9,822 bases of DNA. Source: Clostridia bacterium (GTDB lineage Bacteria; Bacillota; Clostridia; Oscillospirales; Acutalibacteraceae). Location: NCBI GenBank assembly GCA_017437165.1, contig JAFSBS010000433.1, positions 1 through 9,822 on the forward strand. Reading direction: 5' to 3'. The translations under genes were made by a program, and so were the position numbers. Position 1 is the first letter of the stretch. Each line of letters begins with the position of its first letter. This document shows, piece by piece, positions 1 to 6,236 of this stretch. Under the pieces are notes generated by a model. It made no database searches and had not been told where the DNA came from. It worked only from the letters and a program-made list of their open reading frames with translations.

Positions 1-442
1 CCGGGGCACCTAAAAAGAATATTTGTAAATAGAGTTTAGAAAGTGGCAAAACATCTTCGGGTGAATCCATCATAACAAGAAGCTGTTCTGAAAAAACAAA
101 ACCAAAGATAGCAACAAAAATACCGCTCAAAATGCTTAAAAGCATAGCAGAGTGAACGCATCTTTTTACCGAGTTTTCATCACGTGCGCCAATATATTTT
201 GCGGTCATAACACCAGAACCCATTGACATACCTAAAAATATATTTAATATAAGATGGACAAGTGAACCTGTTGCACCAACTGCCGCGAGTGCAGTACCAC
301 CCGCAAAACGACCAACAACAATAACATCGGCGGTGTTATAAATCATTTGTAAAAGCCCTGTTAACACAAGGGGCAAAGAAAATCTTAAAATTTTCTTTAA
401 AAACGGGCCATTTGTCATATCTAAAGAATATTTTGAAGCCAT
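1..442 (-). CDS. MATE-family multidrug/cation efflux transporter, N-terminal part (truncated by window edge)
   Basis: The reading frame runs from an ATG at 442 down through the left edge, giving 147 codons of a protein that normally has about 450 residues. The N-terminus is typical of MATE (MOP superfamily) exporters: a short polar start (MASKYSLDMTNG), then a first hydrophobic segment near residues 19-43 with PLVLTGLLQMIYNTADVIVV, the usual TM1 pattern of this family. Hydrophobic stretches near residues 58-80 and 97-120, and the segment running into the edge, fit later helices. Family members are inner-membrane antiporters that expel drugs or metabolites against Na+ or H+. The substrate cannot be read from this fragment. 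An AAAGGA ribosome-binding site lies about 9-10 nt before the ATG. The gene is transcribed away from the hyd operon and has its own promoter, so a functional link to hydrogenase maturation is not implied. Confidence 0.9.
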   Translation of the reverse strand, partial: MASKYSLDMTNGPFLKKILRFSLPLVLTGLLQMIYNTADVIVVGRFAGGTALAAVGATGSLVHLILNIFLGMSMGSGVMTAKYIGARDENSVKRCVHSAMLLSILSGIFVAIFGFVFSEQLLVMMDSPEDVLPLSKLYLQIFFLGAP

Positions 443-473
443 TTTTTCCAATTCCTTTCAAAAATCTGCAAGT

Positions 474-502
474 ATTATACTCTTTAAATATGAATTTGTC
501 AT
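474..502 (-). promoter_or_regulatory. Sigma-A-type promoter for the MATE gene
   Basis: On the minus strand there is an ATGACA -35 box (497-502), a 17-nt spacer and a perfect TATAAT -10 box (474-479). The -10 box lies about 30 nt upstream of the MATE start codon. A second possible -35 (TTGACT, minus strand, 504-509) has only a poor -10 (TAAAGA) at the right distance and is less likely. Confidence 0.7.
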
Positions 503-503
503 T

Positions 504-520
504 AGTCAAATTTATTGACT
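504..520. repeat. Inverted repeat between the divergent promoters (AGTCAA-N5-TTGACT)
   Basis: A perfect 6-bp inverted repeat with a 5-nt spacer. Its right arm is the -35 box of the hyd promoter, and its left arm lies 1 bp from the MATE -35 box. It could be an operator for a dimeric regulator acting on both genes. It could also arise simply because TTGACT is itself a -35-like sequence, so the functional reading is tentative. Confidence 0.4.
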
Positions 521-543
521 TTTAGTAGCATTTTAGTTATAAT
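515..543 (+). promoter_or_regulatory. Sigma-A-type promoter of the hyd maturation operon
   Basis: TTGACT (515-520), a 17-nt spacer and a perfect TATAAT (538-543) form a near-consensus housekeeping promoter. Transcription would begin near 550 and give a leader of about 140 nt before the first start codon at 689. The -35 box overlaps the right arm of the inverted repeat at 504-520. Confidence 0.8.
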
Positions 544-583
544 TTAGTTACAAATCCTGACACAAAGAAATTTTTTCTGACTG

Positions 584-662
584 AAAGGTGTTATAAATAA
601 GAGTTGGTAATGTTTTAAGCATTGCTTATGTTGTCTTGTATTATAGCACCCTTTGTGGTGCT
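584..662 (+). promoter_or_regulatory. Putative transcription attenuator / riboswitch-like leader of the hyd operon
   Basis: Two mutually exclusive RNA pairings are visible. In the first, 587-596 pairs with 641-650 over ten consecutive positions (nine Watson-Crick pairs and one U-G). After a single bulged C at 651, 584-586 pairs with 652-654. This long stem encloses a 44-nt segment holding a small hairpin (TAAGC-ATT-GCTTA, 616-628). In the second, 645-650 pairs with 657-662 to form a terminator followed by a T-rich run. Both use 645-650, so forming the first prevents the second. The CCUUU at 650-654 could also pair with the ribosome-binding site AAAGG at 674-678, so translation might be affected as well. 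I could not match the leader to any riboswitch class I know; the effector and mechanism are unknown. Confidence 0.5.
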
Positions 663-672
663 TTTATTTTTT
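645..672 (+). terminator. Intrinsic-terminator-like hairpin inside the hyd leader
   Basis: AGCACC (645-650), a 6-nt loop and GGTGCT (657-662) form a 6-bp stem with four G-C pairs. It is followed at once by TTTATTTTTT (663-672). It lies upstream of the first gene of the operon, so it would act as a leader terminator and not as an end-of-operon terminator. The stem is short, so efficiency may be partial. Confidence 0.6.
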
Positions 673-688
673 GAAAGGTTTTTATTTT

Positions 689-949
689 ATGGAAACAAGA
701 GTAGCAGTTTTAGCAATTATAGTTGAAAATACGGAATCTGTTGAAGAATTAAACAAAACTTTACACGAGTATGGTAATTTTATCATTGGCAGAATGGGTC
801 TTCCTTACAGAGAAAAAGGAATTCATATTGTTTCTGTAGCAATAGATGCTCCACAAGATAAAATCTCCGCACTTGCGGGTAAAGTCGGAAAAATTGATGG
901 AATAAGTGTAAAAACAGCTTATTCTAATGTAACAGGGGCAATAAAATGA
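689..949 (+). CDS. TM1266-type iron-only hydrogenase system putative regulator
   Basis: An 86-residue protein beginning METRVAVLAIIVEN, with the features of the small TM1266 family found beside [FeFe]-hydrogenase maturation genes: an initial beta strand with VAVLAIIVE, a central NFIIGRMGLPYREKGIHIVSV segment (residues 30-50), and a short hydrophobic-strand C-terminus. The family has an ACT/ferredoxin-like fold and is annotated as a putative regulator by association; its biochemical role is not established. The start is placed at the ATG at 689, which has GAAAGG at 673-678 spaced 10 nt away. An in-frame TTG at 653 would lie inside the leader terminator and add 12 unlikely residues. The stop codon overlaps the hydE start (ATGA), so the two are probably translationally coupled. 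Confidence 0.85.
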   Translation: METRVAVLAIIVENTESVEELNKTLHEYGNFIIGRMGLPYREKGIHIVSVAIDAPQDKISALAGKVGKIDGISVKTAYSNVTGAIK

Positions 950-1995
950 CAGAAAAAGCAAAAAAAATAATAGATTTTTTATCAAAAAATCATTATTTAA
1001 CCGAAGAAGAATACTTATTTTTAATTAAAATTCGTAACGAAGAGACTGCAAGTTATTTAAGGCAAAAAGCAGATGAAGTCCGTAAAAAAGTTTATGGGAA
1101 TAAAATCTTTGTAAGAGGTTTAATTGAAATAAGTAATATCTGTAAAAATGATTGCTACTACTGCGGAATAAGAAGCAGCAATAAAAATTGCGAAAGATAT
1201 AAATTAAGTGAAAAAGATATTTTATCTTGTTGTGAAAATGGCTATAATTTAGGCTTTCGCACCTTCGTTTTGCAAGGCGGTGAGGGTGTGTTTTCGGTTG
1301 ATTTTATTTGCGATATTGTAAGGAAAATCAAAGAAAAATATCCTGACTCAGCAGTAACACTTTCGCTTGGTGAATATCAAAAATCCGATTATGAAAAAAT
1401 GAAAAATGCCGGAGCAGACAGATATTTATTAAGACACGAAACGATCTGTAAAGAGCATTATGAAAAGCTTCATCCACAAAATATGTCTTTTGACAACAGG
1501 TTAAGATGTCTGAATGATTTAAAAGAACTTAAATTTCAGGTGGGTTCAGGTTTCTTGGTCGGTTCACCTTATCAGACTGATGAAATAATAGCAAAAGAAT
1601 TTAAGTTTATAGAAGAATTTTCACCTGAGATGTGTGGAATTGGTCCGTTTATACCACAAAAAGACACACCTTTTAAAGATGAGAAGTCGGGTACTGCAGA
1701 AGAAACTGCGTACTATCTTTCAATTATAAGACTTATAAAACCAAATATTTTACTACCTGCTACAACTGCACTCGGCACAATAAAAGAGGGTGGCAGAGAG
1801 TTGGGAATTATTTCGGGTGCAAATGTTGTAATGCCAAATCTTTCACCTGAAACAGAGAGAAAAAAATATGCTCTTTACGACAATAAGCTTGCAACGGGTG
1901 TTGAGTCAGCGGAGCAAATTGAAAAATTAAAAATGCAAATGCAAAAAATCGGTTACGAAATAGTTTGTGACCGTGGTGACATAAAGGAGCAATGA
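946..1995 (+). CDS. hydE: [FeFe]-hydrogenase maturation radical SAM protein HydE
   Basis: A 349-residue radical SAM enzyme of the BioB/PylB-like group. The SAM-cluster motif CX3CX2C is seen at C66, C70 and C73 (CKNDCYYCG), and the barrel carries family segments such as LQGGEG, AVTLSLGE, ADRYLLRHET, GIGPFIPQKDTP and LPATTALGT. HydE acts in the cytoplasm on the iron-CO-cyanide-cysteine product of HydG to build the 2Fe subcluster of the H-cluster. The second, accessory cluster seen in Thermotoga maritima HydE (CX7CX2C near the C-terminus) is missing: the equivalent region reads NKLATGVESAEQIEKL and has no cysteine. That cluster is dispensable in characterised enzymes, so activity is still expected. 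AGGGG at 934-938 is a suitable ribosome-binding site. The gene overlaps its upstream neighbour by 4 bp and precedes hydG. Confidence 0.95.
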   Translation: MTEKAKKIIDFLSKNHYLTEEEYLFLIKIRNEETASYLRQKADEVRKKVYGNKIFVRGLIEISNICKNDCYYCGIRSSNKNCERYKLSEKDILSCCENGYNLGFRTFVLQGGEGVFSVDFICDIVRKIKEKYPDSAVTLSLGEYQKSDYEKMKNAGADRYLLRHETICKEHYEKLHPQNMSFDNRLRCLNDLKELKFQVGSGFLVGSPYQTDEIIAKEFKFIEEFSPEMCGIGPFIPQKDTPFKDEKSGTAEETAYYLSIIRLIKPNILLPATTALGTIKEGGRELGIISGANVVMPNLSPETERKKYALYDNKLATGVESAEQIEKLKMQMQKIGYEIVCDRGDIKEQ

Positions 1996-1997
1996 AA

Positions 1998-3446
1998 ATG
2001 TCAAATTATAATGTAAAATCTTTAAAAGCAGAAGAATTTATTTCAGACGGAGAAATTTTAGAAACAATAAAATATGCTGAAGAAAACAAAAATAATATTG
2101 AGTTAATTAACAGTATTTTAGAAAAAGCAAGACCTAAAAAAACAGAAAATGGTACAGTCTGTGCAGGGCTTAATCACAGAGAAGCGTCAGTTTTACTTGC
2201 TTGTGAAAACGAAGAAATTATTGAAAAAATGTATGCGTTAGCAAGAGAAATTAAGCAAACATTTTATGGTAACAGAATCGTTATGTTCGCACCATTGTAT
2301 CTTTCAAATTACTGTGTGAATGGTTGTGTTTACTGCCCTTATCATATGCAGAATAAACACATTGCAAGAAAAAAATTAACACAGGAAGAGGTTAAAGCAG
2401 AGGTTATCGCTTTGCAGGATATGGGACACAAAAGACTTGCAATTGAAGCAGGTGAGGACCCTAAAAACAACCCTATTGAATATATTTTAGAGTGCATTGA
2501 CACCATCTACTCTATAAAGCACAAAAACGGTGCAATTCGCAGAGTTAATGTAAATATTGCCGCAACAACAGTTGAAAATTACAGAAAACTTAAGGATGCG
2601 GGAATTGGTACATATATTCTCTTCCAGGAAACATACCACAAAGAAAGTTATGAAGAATTGCACCCGACTGGTCCTAAACACAATTACGCTTATCACACAG
2701 AAGCTATGGACAGAGCAATGGAGGGTGGCATTGATGATGTCGGTTTAGGTGTGCTTTTCGGTCTTGAAAAATATAAATATGAATTTGCAGGACTTTTAAT
2801 GCACGCAGAACATTTAGAGGCAGTTCACGGTGTAGGTCCGCACACAATAAGCGTTCCAAGATTAAAAAGAGCAGATGATATTGATCCTGACCAGTTTGAC
2901 AATGGTCTTTCTGACGAAATTTTTGAAAAGATTATTGCGTGTATCAGAATTGCGGTACCATATACGGGTATGATTATTTCAACCCGTGAAAGTCAGGAAG
3001 TACGCGAAAGAGTGCTTGAACTCGGTGTTTCACAAATCAGTGGCGCTTCAAGAACTTCAGTAGGTGGTTATACAGAAGAAGAACGTCCACACGATTCTGA
3101 ACAATTTGATGTCTCTGACCAGAGAACACTTGATGAAGTTGTAAATTGGCTTATGAAAAACGGTCACATTCCGTCATTCTGCACCGCTTGTTACCGTGAG
3201 GGCAGAACAGGTGACAGATTTATGAGCCTTTGTAAAACAGGTCAGATTATAAACTGTTGTCATCCTAATGCTTTAATGACCCTTACAGAATATCTTGTTG
3301 ACTATGCAAGTGAAGATACAAAGAAAATAGGTTTCGAGCTTATTGATAAAGAATTAGAAAAAGTATCTAACCCGAAAGCCAAAGAACTTGCAAAGCAAAA
3401 TGTAATTGATATAAAAGCATCTAACAGACGCGATTTCAGGTTTTAA
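1998..3446 (+). CDS. hydG: [FeFe]-hydrogenase maturation tyrosine lyase HydG
   Basis: A 482-residue radical SAM enzyme that cleaves L-tyrosine to p-cresol and dehydroglycine and converts the latter to CO and cyanide bound to iron, the source of the diatomic ligands of the H-cluster. The SAM-cluster motif CX3CX2C is at C106, C110 and C113 (CVNGCVYCPYH). The HydG-specific C-terminal auxiliary-cluster motif CX2CX22C is at C395, C398 and C421 (FCTACYREG, then NCCHPNAL), which separates it from the related thiamine enzyme ThiH. Length is normal for the family. Two in-frame ATGs lie close together, at 1992 and 1998. The strong AAAGGAG at 1983-1989 is only 2 nt from the first but 8 nt from the second, so 1998 is chosen. 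The 1992 ATG would overlap the hydE stop as ATGA and add two residues. Confidence 0.96.
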   Translation: MSNYNVKSLKAEEFISDGEILETIKYAEENKNNIELINSILEKARPKKTENGTVCAGLNHREASVLLACENEEIIEKMYALAREIKQTFYGNRIVMFAPLYLSNYCVNGCVYCPYHMQNKHIARKKLTQEEVKAEVIALQDMGHKRLAIEAGEDPKNNPIEYILECIDTIYSIKHKNGAIRRVNVNIAATTVENYRKLKDAGIGTYILFQETYHKESYEELHPTGPKHNYAYHTEAMDRAMEGGIDDVGLGVLFGLEKYKYEFAGLLMHAEHLEAVHGVGPHTISVPRLKRADDIDPDQFDNGLSDEIFEKIIACIRIAVPYTGMIISTRESQEVRERVLELGVSQISGASRTSVGGYTEEERPHDSEQFDVSDQRTLDEVVNWLMKNGHIPSFCTACYREGRTGDRFMSLCKTGQIINCCHPNALMTLTEYLVDYASEDTKKIGFELIDKELEKVSNPKAKELAKQNVIDIKASNRRDFRF

Positions 3447-3461
3447 TCAGGAGAATTTAAA

Positions 3462-4643
3462 ATGAGCTTAAATGAAAAAGTATCGGCAGAGAGAGTGCAT
3501 ATTGCATTTTTCGGACTTCGTAATGCAGGAAAATCGAGTGTTGTAAACGCCGTAACGAATCAAGAACTTTCTGTTGTTTCTGATGTAAAAGGTACAACAA
3601 CTGACCCCGTTAAAAAGGCGATGGAATTATTACCCGTTGGTCCTGTTGTAATAATTGATACTGCGGGTATTGATGACGAGGGTGATTTGGGAAAACTTCG
3701 TGTCGAAAAAACGAGAAAAATACTAAACAAAACGGATGTTGCAATTCTTGTAGTTGATTCTTTAAAGGGAACGCAACAGGAAGATTTTAATTTAATAGAG
3801 GATTTTAAAAAGCGGAATATTCCGTATGTTGTAGCATTTAATAAGTGTGATTTGCTGCAGGAAAAAAGAGAATTAAGTGAAAACGAAATTTATGTAAGTG
3901 CAAAAGAAAATATAAATATAAATGAATTAAAAAAGTTAATCGGAAATTTAAGCAAAAAAGAAAGTGAAGAAAAAACACTTTTAGGAGATGTTATAAATTC
4001 AGGTGAAACAGTAGTTTTAGTTACACCAATAGATTCTTCTGCACCAAAAGGGAGGCTTATTTTGCCACAACAACAGACCATACGAGAACTTTTAGATATT
4101 GGCGCAACAGTTGTTGTCACAAAAGAAACAGAATTAGAAGAAACACTTTTAAAATTGAAAAATCTCCCCAAACTTGTAATTACTGATTCACAAGCGTTTA
4201 AAAAAGTGAATGAAATTGTGCCGGAGAATGTTGCCCTTACTTCATTTTCAATTATTTTTGCCCGTTATAAAGGCGAATTGTGGGGTGCGGTGAAAGGTGC
4301 AGATAAATTAGATGAATTACAAGATGATGACTGTGTTTTAATTTCTGAAGGGTGTACCCATCATAGACAATGTGGTGATATAGGCACAGAAAAATTACCG
4401 AATTGGATAAAAAATTACACAAAAAAAGATGTAAAATTTGATTTTACATCCGGTAGTGACTTTCCTGAAGATTTAAAAAAATATAAACTCATAATTCATT
4501 GTGGTGCGTGTATGCTTACCGAAAGAGAAATGAAATCACGTATTGCAATTTCAAGCGAGCAACGAGTTCCTATTTCAAATTACGGTATAGTAATTGCAAA
4601 AATCAATGGTATTCTTGAAAGAGCCACTAATCCGTTATATTGA
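3462..4643 (+). CDS. hydF: [FeFe]-hydrogenase maturation GTPase/scaffold HydF
   Basis: A 393-residue protein with three recognisable parts. The N-terminal GTPase domain has the P-loop GLRNAGKS (18-25), DTAG (66-69), NKCD (127-130) and SAK (146-148). A middle dimerisation region follows. The C-terminal [4Fe-4S]-binding domain has C298-x-H300, then H346-C347-x2-C350 (EGCTHHRQC and IIHCGACM), the family's CxH...HCxxC pattern. HydF receives the 2Fe precursor made through HydG and HydE and delivers the assembled subcluster to apo-hydrogenase; GTP hydrolysis modulates its interactions. All key residues are intact. An AGGAG ribosome-binding site (3449-3453) lies 8 nt before the ATG, and the gene follows hydG by 15 bp, so it is the last member of the maturation operon seen here. 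I see no clear terminator hairpin after it. Confidence 0.96.
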   Translation: MSLNEKVSAERVHIAFFGLRNAGKSSVVNAVTNQELSVVSDVKGTTTDPVKKAMELLPVGPVVIIDTAGIDDEGDLGKLRVEKTRKILNKTDVAILVVDSLKGTQQEDFNLIEDFKKRNIPYVVAFNKCDLLQEKRELSENEIYVSAKENININELKKLIGNLSKKESEEKTLLGDVINSGETVVLVTPIDSSAPKGRLILPQQQTIRELLDIGATVVVTKETELEETLLKLKNLPKLVITDSQAFKKVNEIVPENVALTSFSIIFARYKGELWGAVKGADKLDELQDDDCVLISEGCTHHRQCGDIGTEKLPNWIKNYTKKDVKFDFTSGSDFPEDLKKYKLIIHCGACMLTEREMKSRIAISSEQRVPISNYGIVIAKINGILERATNPLY

Positions 4644-4655
4644 GTTTTAAATTTC

Positions 4656-4684
4656 TTGACTTTATACACTATTTATTGTAATCT
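4656..4684 (+). promoter_or_regulatory. Probable promoter of the melA-like gene
   Basis: TTGACT (4656-4661), 17 nt, then TAATCT (4679-4684), located 32 nt before the start codon. The -35 is good but the -10 matches the consensus at only three of six positions. As no terminator separates hydF from this gene, some read-through from the hyd operon is also possible. Confidence 0.45.
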
Positions 4685-4716
4685 TAAGTTATCTGAAAAT
4701 GCTTGGAGGAATGTTT

Positions 4717-6036
4717 ATGAAAATTACATTTATGGGTGCCGGAAGCAGCGTATTTGCACGTAATGTTTTAGGGGACTGTATGTGTTCTGAAGCACTTCGT
4801 GACAGTGTTTTTGCCCTTTATGATATAGATGGTGAAAGACTTGAGCAAAGCCGTACAATTTTAGAAGCAATCCGCAAAACAAAAGGTGGTTATGGTAAAA
4901 TTGAGTGCTATTTAGGAGTCGAAAACAGAAAAGATGCTTTAAGAGGTGCAAATTTCGTAATCAATGCAATTCAGGTAGGTCTTTATGACCCTTGTACTAT
5001 TATAGATTTTGAAGTTCCTAAAAAGTACGGACTTCGTCAGACTATTGGTGATACATTGGGTATCGGCGGAATTATGAGAGGTCTCAGGACAATCCCTGTT
5101 TTGGCAGATTTCGCTCGTGATATGGAAGAAGTTTGTCCTGATGCTTGGTTCTTAAATTACACTAATCCGATGGCGATTCTTTCAGGCTATATGCAACGCT
5201 ACACAGGAGTAAAAACTGTTGGTCTTTGTCATAGTGTACAGACTTGTTCTTCAGATTTATTTAATCAACTCGGTATGCAGGATAAATTAGAAGGCAGACG
5301 CGAGCTTATTGCAGGTATTAACCATATGGCTTGGCTTCTTGAGATTAAAGATAAAGACAATAATGACTTGTATCCGGAAATCAAAAAGAGAATTGACGAA
5401 AAACTTAATGACCCTACTTTTAACAACAAAGTCCGTCTTGAGTATATCAAAAATTTCGGATATTATTGCACAGAATCAAGTGAACATAATGCAGAATACA
5501 ATATGTTCTACATAAAGAGTAAATACCCTGAACTTATTGAAAAATATAATATTCCTCTCGATGAATATCCGAGAAGATGCGTTGAGCAGATTGCAAACTG
5601 GAAAAAAGATTATCAGGAAATGCTTGAAAAAGGTGTAAAAGAACATAATCGCTCAAATGAATATGCATCTCATATTATTGAATCTATTGTTACTAACACA
5701 CCTTACGAAATTGGTGGCAATGTTCTTAACGAAGACAGACTTATTACAAATCTTCCAAAAGAAGCCTGTGTTGAAGTACCTTGCCTTGTAAATGGTATGG
5801 GTGTAAGACCATGCTATGTTGGTGCTTTACCCGTTCAGTGTGCTGCTATGAATATGACAAACATCAATGTTCAGCTTCTTACAATTGAAGCAGCAAGGAC
5901 TCTTAAAAAAGAGCATATTTATCAGGCAGCAATGCTCGATCCACACACAGGCAGTGAGTTGGATATAGATACTATCAAAAAGATGGTTGACGATTTAATT
6001 GAGACGCATGGTGATTATTTGCCGAAATATAATTAA
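4717..6036 (+). CDS. melA: Alpha-galactosidase, glycoside hydrolase family 4 (MelA type)
   Basis: A 439-residue GH4 enzyme, close in length to Escherichia coli MelA and sharing long family segments, including DFEVPKKYGL, QTIGDTLGIGGIMR, TESSEHNAEY, PLDEYPRRCVEQIANW and the TNINVQ tail. GH4 enzymes use NAD+ and a divalent metal in an oxidation-elimination mechanism. The dinucleotide-binding glycine-rich start is FMGAGSSVF (residues 5-13). The usual metal ligands are C171 (GLCHSVQ) and H203 (GINHMAW), with the NP pair at 150-151. The expected substrate is melibiose or a related alpha-galactoside taken up intact into the cytoplasm, but GH4 specificities vary (alpha-glucosidase or glucuronidase activity is possible). 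The start at 4717 follows GGAGGA (4705-4710) by 6 nt; in-frame ATGs at 4699 and 4711 lie before or against that site. No transporter or sugar regulator is adjacent. Confidence 0.9.
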   Translation: MKITFMGAGSSVFARNVLGDCMCSEALRDSVFALYDIDGERLEQSRTILEAIRKTKGGYGKIECYLGVENRKDALRGANFVINAIQVGLYDPCTIIDFEVPKKYGLRQTIGDTLGIGGIMRGLRTIPVLADFARDMEEVCPDAWFLNYTNPMAILSGYMQRYTGVKTVGLCHSVQTCSSDLFNQLGMQDKLEGRRELIAGINHMAWLLEIKDKDNNDLYPEIKKRIDEKLNDPTFNNKVRLEYIKNFGYYCTESSEHNAEYNMFYIKSKYPELIEKYNIPLDEYPRRCVEQIANWKKDYQEMLEKGVKEHNRSNEYASHIIESIVTNTPYEIGGNVLNEDRLITNLPKEACVEVPCLVNGMGVRPCYVGALPVQCAAMNMTNINVQLLTIEAARTLKKEHIYQAAMLDPHTGSELDIDTIKKMVDDLIETHGDYLPKYN

Positions 6037-6040
6037 ATTC

Positions 6041-6166
6041 AGGAACTAGGAATTAGGAAACAGGAAGTAGGAAATAGGAATTAGTAAAAACTACACTCTT
6101 TCATTTGTGTGGAAGAGTGTAGTTTTATTTTCTAATAACTAACAACTAACGACTACTGACTAAAAA
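6041..6166. repeat. Palindromic intergenic element built of 7-bp-phased repeats around a hairpin
   Basis: The left arm (6041-6084) has six consecutive AGGAANN heptamers with no break in phase. The right arm (6132-6166) has five consecutive heptamers beginning CTA (CTAATAA, CTAACAA, CTAACGA, CTACTGA, CTAAAAA). Read on the bottom strand, the left arm is also a series of CTANNNN-like heptamers, one of them degenerate (CTG). The arms are therefore inverted copies of one repeat logic around the 14-bp stem at 6087-6126, and the centres of symmetry nearly coincide. The layout resembles a small dispersed palindromic or MITE-like element, but a single window cannot show whether it occurs elsewhere in the genome. 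No coding potential is seen in it. Confidence 0.7.
6087..6133 (+). terminator. Strong, possibly bidirectional intrinsic terminator after melA
   Basis: A perfect 14-bp stem: AAAACTACACTCTT (6087-6100) pairs with AAGAGTGTAGTTTT (6113-6126) across a 12-nt loop. A T-rich run follows (TTTTATTTTCT to 6133). The left arm starts with an A-run, so the structure could also terminate transcription from the other strand. It is the core of the palindromic element at 6041-6166. Confidence 0.85.
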
Positions 6167-6167
6167 T

Positions 6168-6196
6168 TTGACACTTATTTAAAAAAATGATACTAT
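6168..6196 (+). promoter_or_regulatory. Sigma-A-type promoter of the YhcH-family gene
   Basis: A perfect TTGACA (6168-6173), a 17-nt spacer with an A-run, and TACTAT (6191-6196; four of six consensus positions). Transcription would start near 6203, giving a leader of roughly 35 nt. The promoter begins directly after the last heptamer of the palindromic element. Confidence 0.75.
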
Positions 6197-6236
6197 AAAC
6201 ACTCATTAAAATTCAGTAGTTTAAGGAGTAAAATTT

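Noticed and set aside
653..688. N-terminal extension of the TM1266-type protein from a TTG at 653
   Set aside because: The added residues (MWCFYFLKGFYF) come from the terminator stem and T-run of the leader, and the ATG at 689 has a properly spaced GAAAGG.
2487..2748. Small overlapping reading frames on both strands inside hydG
   Set aside because: They lie wholly within a well-supported gene, have no ribosome-binding sites and encode no recognisable protein. Similar small frames inside hydF, melA, the YhcH gene, the dehydratase and the sugar transferase were set aside for the same reason.
946..3446. HydE and HydG as biotin synthase (BioB) or ThiH paralogues
   Set aside because: HydG has the CX2CX22C C-terminal motif absent from ThiH, and HydE sits between a TM1266-type gene and hydG with its family segments intact.
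6041..6166. CRISPR array reading of the heptad repeats
   Set aside because: The units are 7 bp with no spacers of 25-40 bp between them, and no cas gene is nearby.
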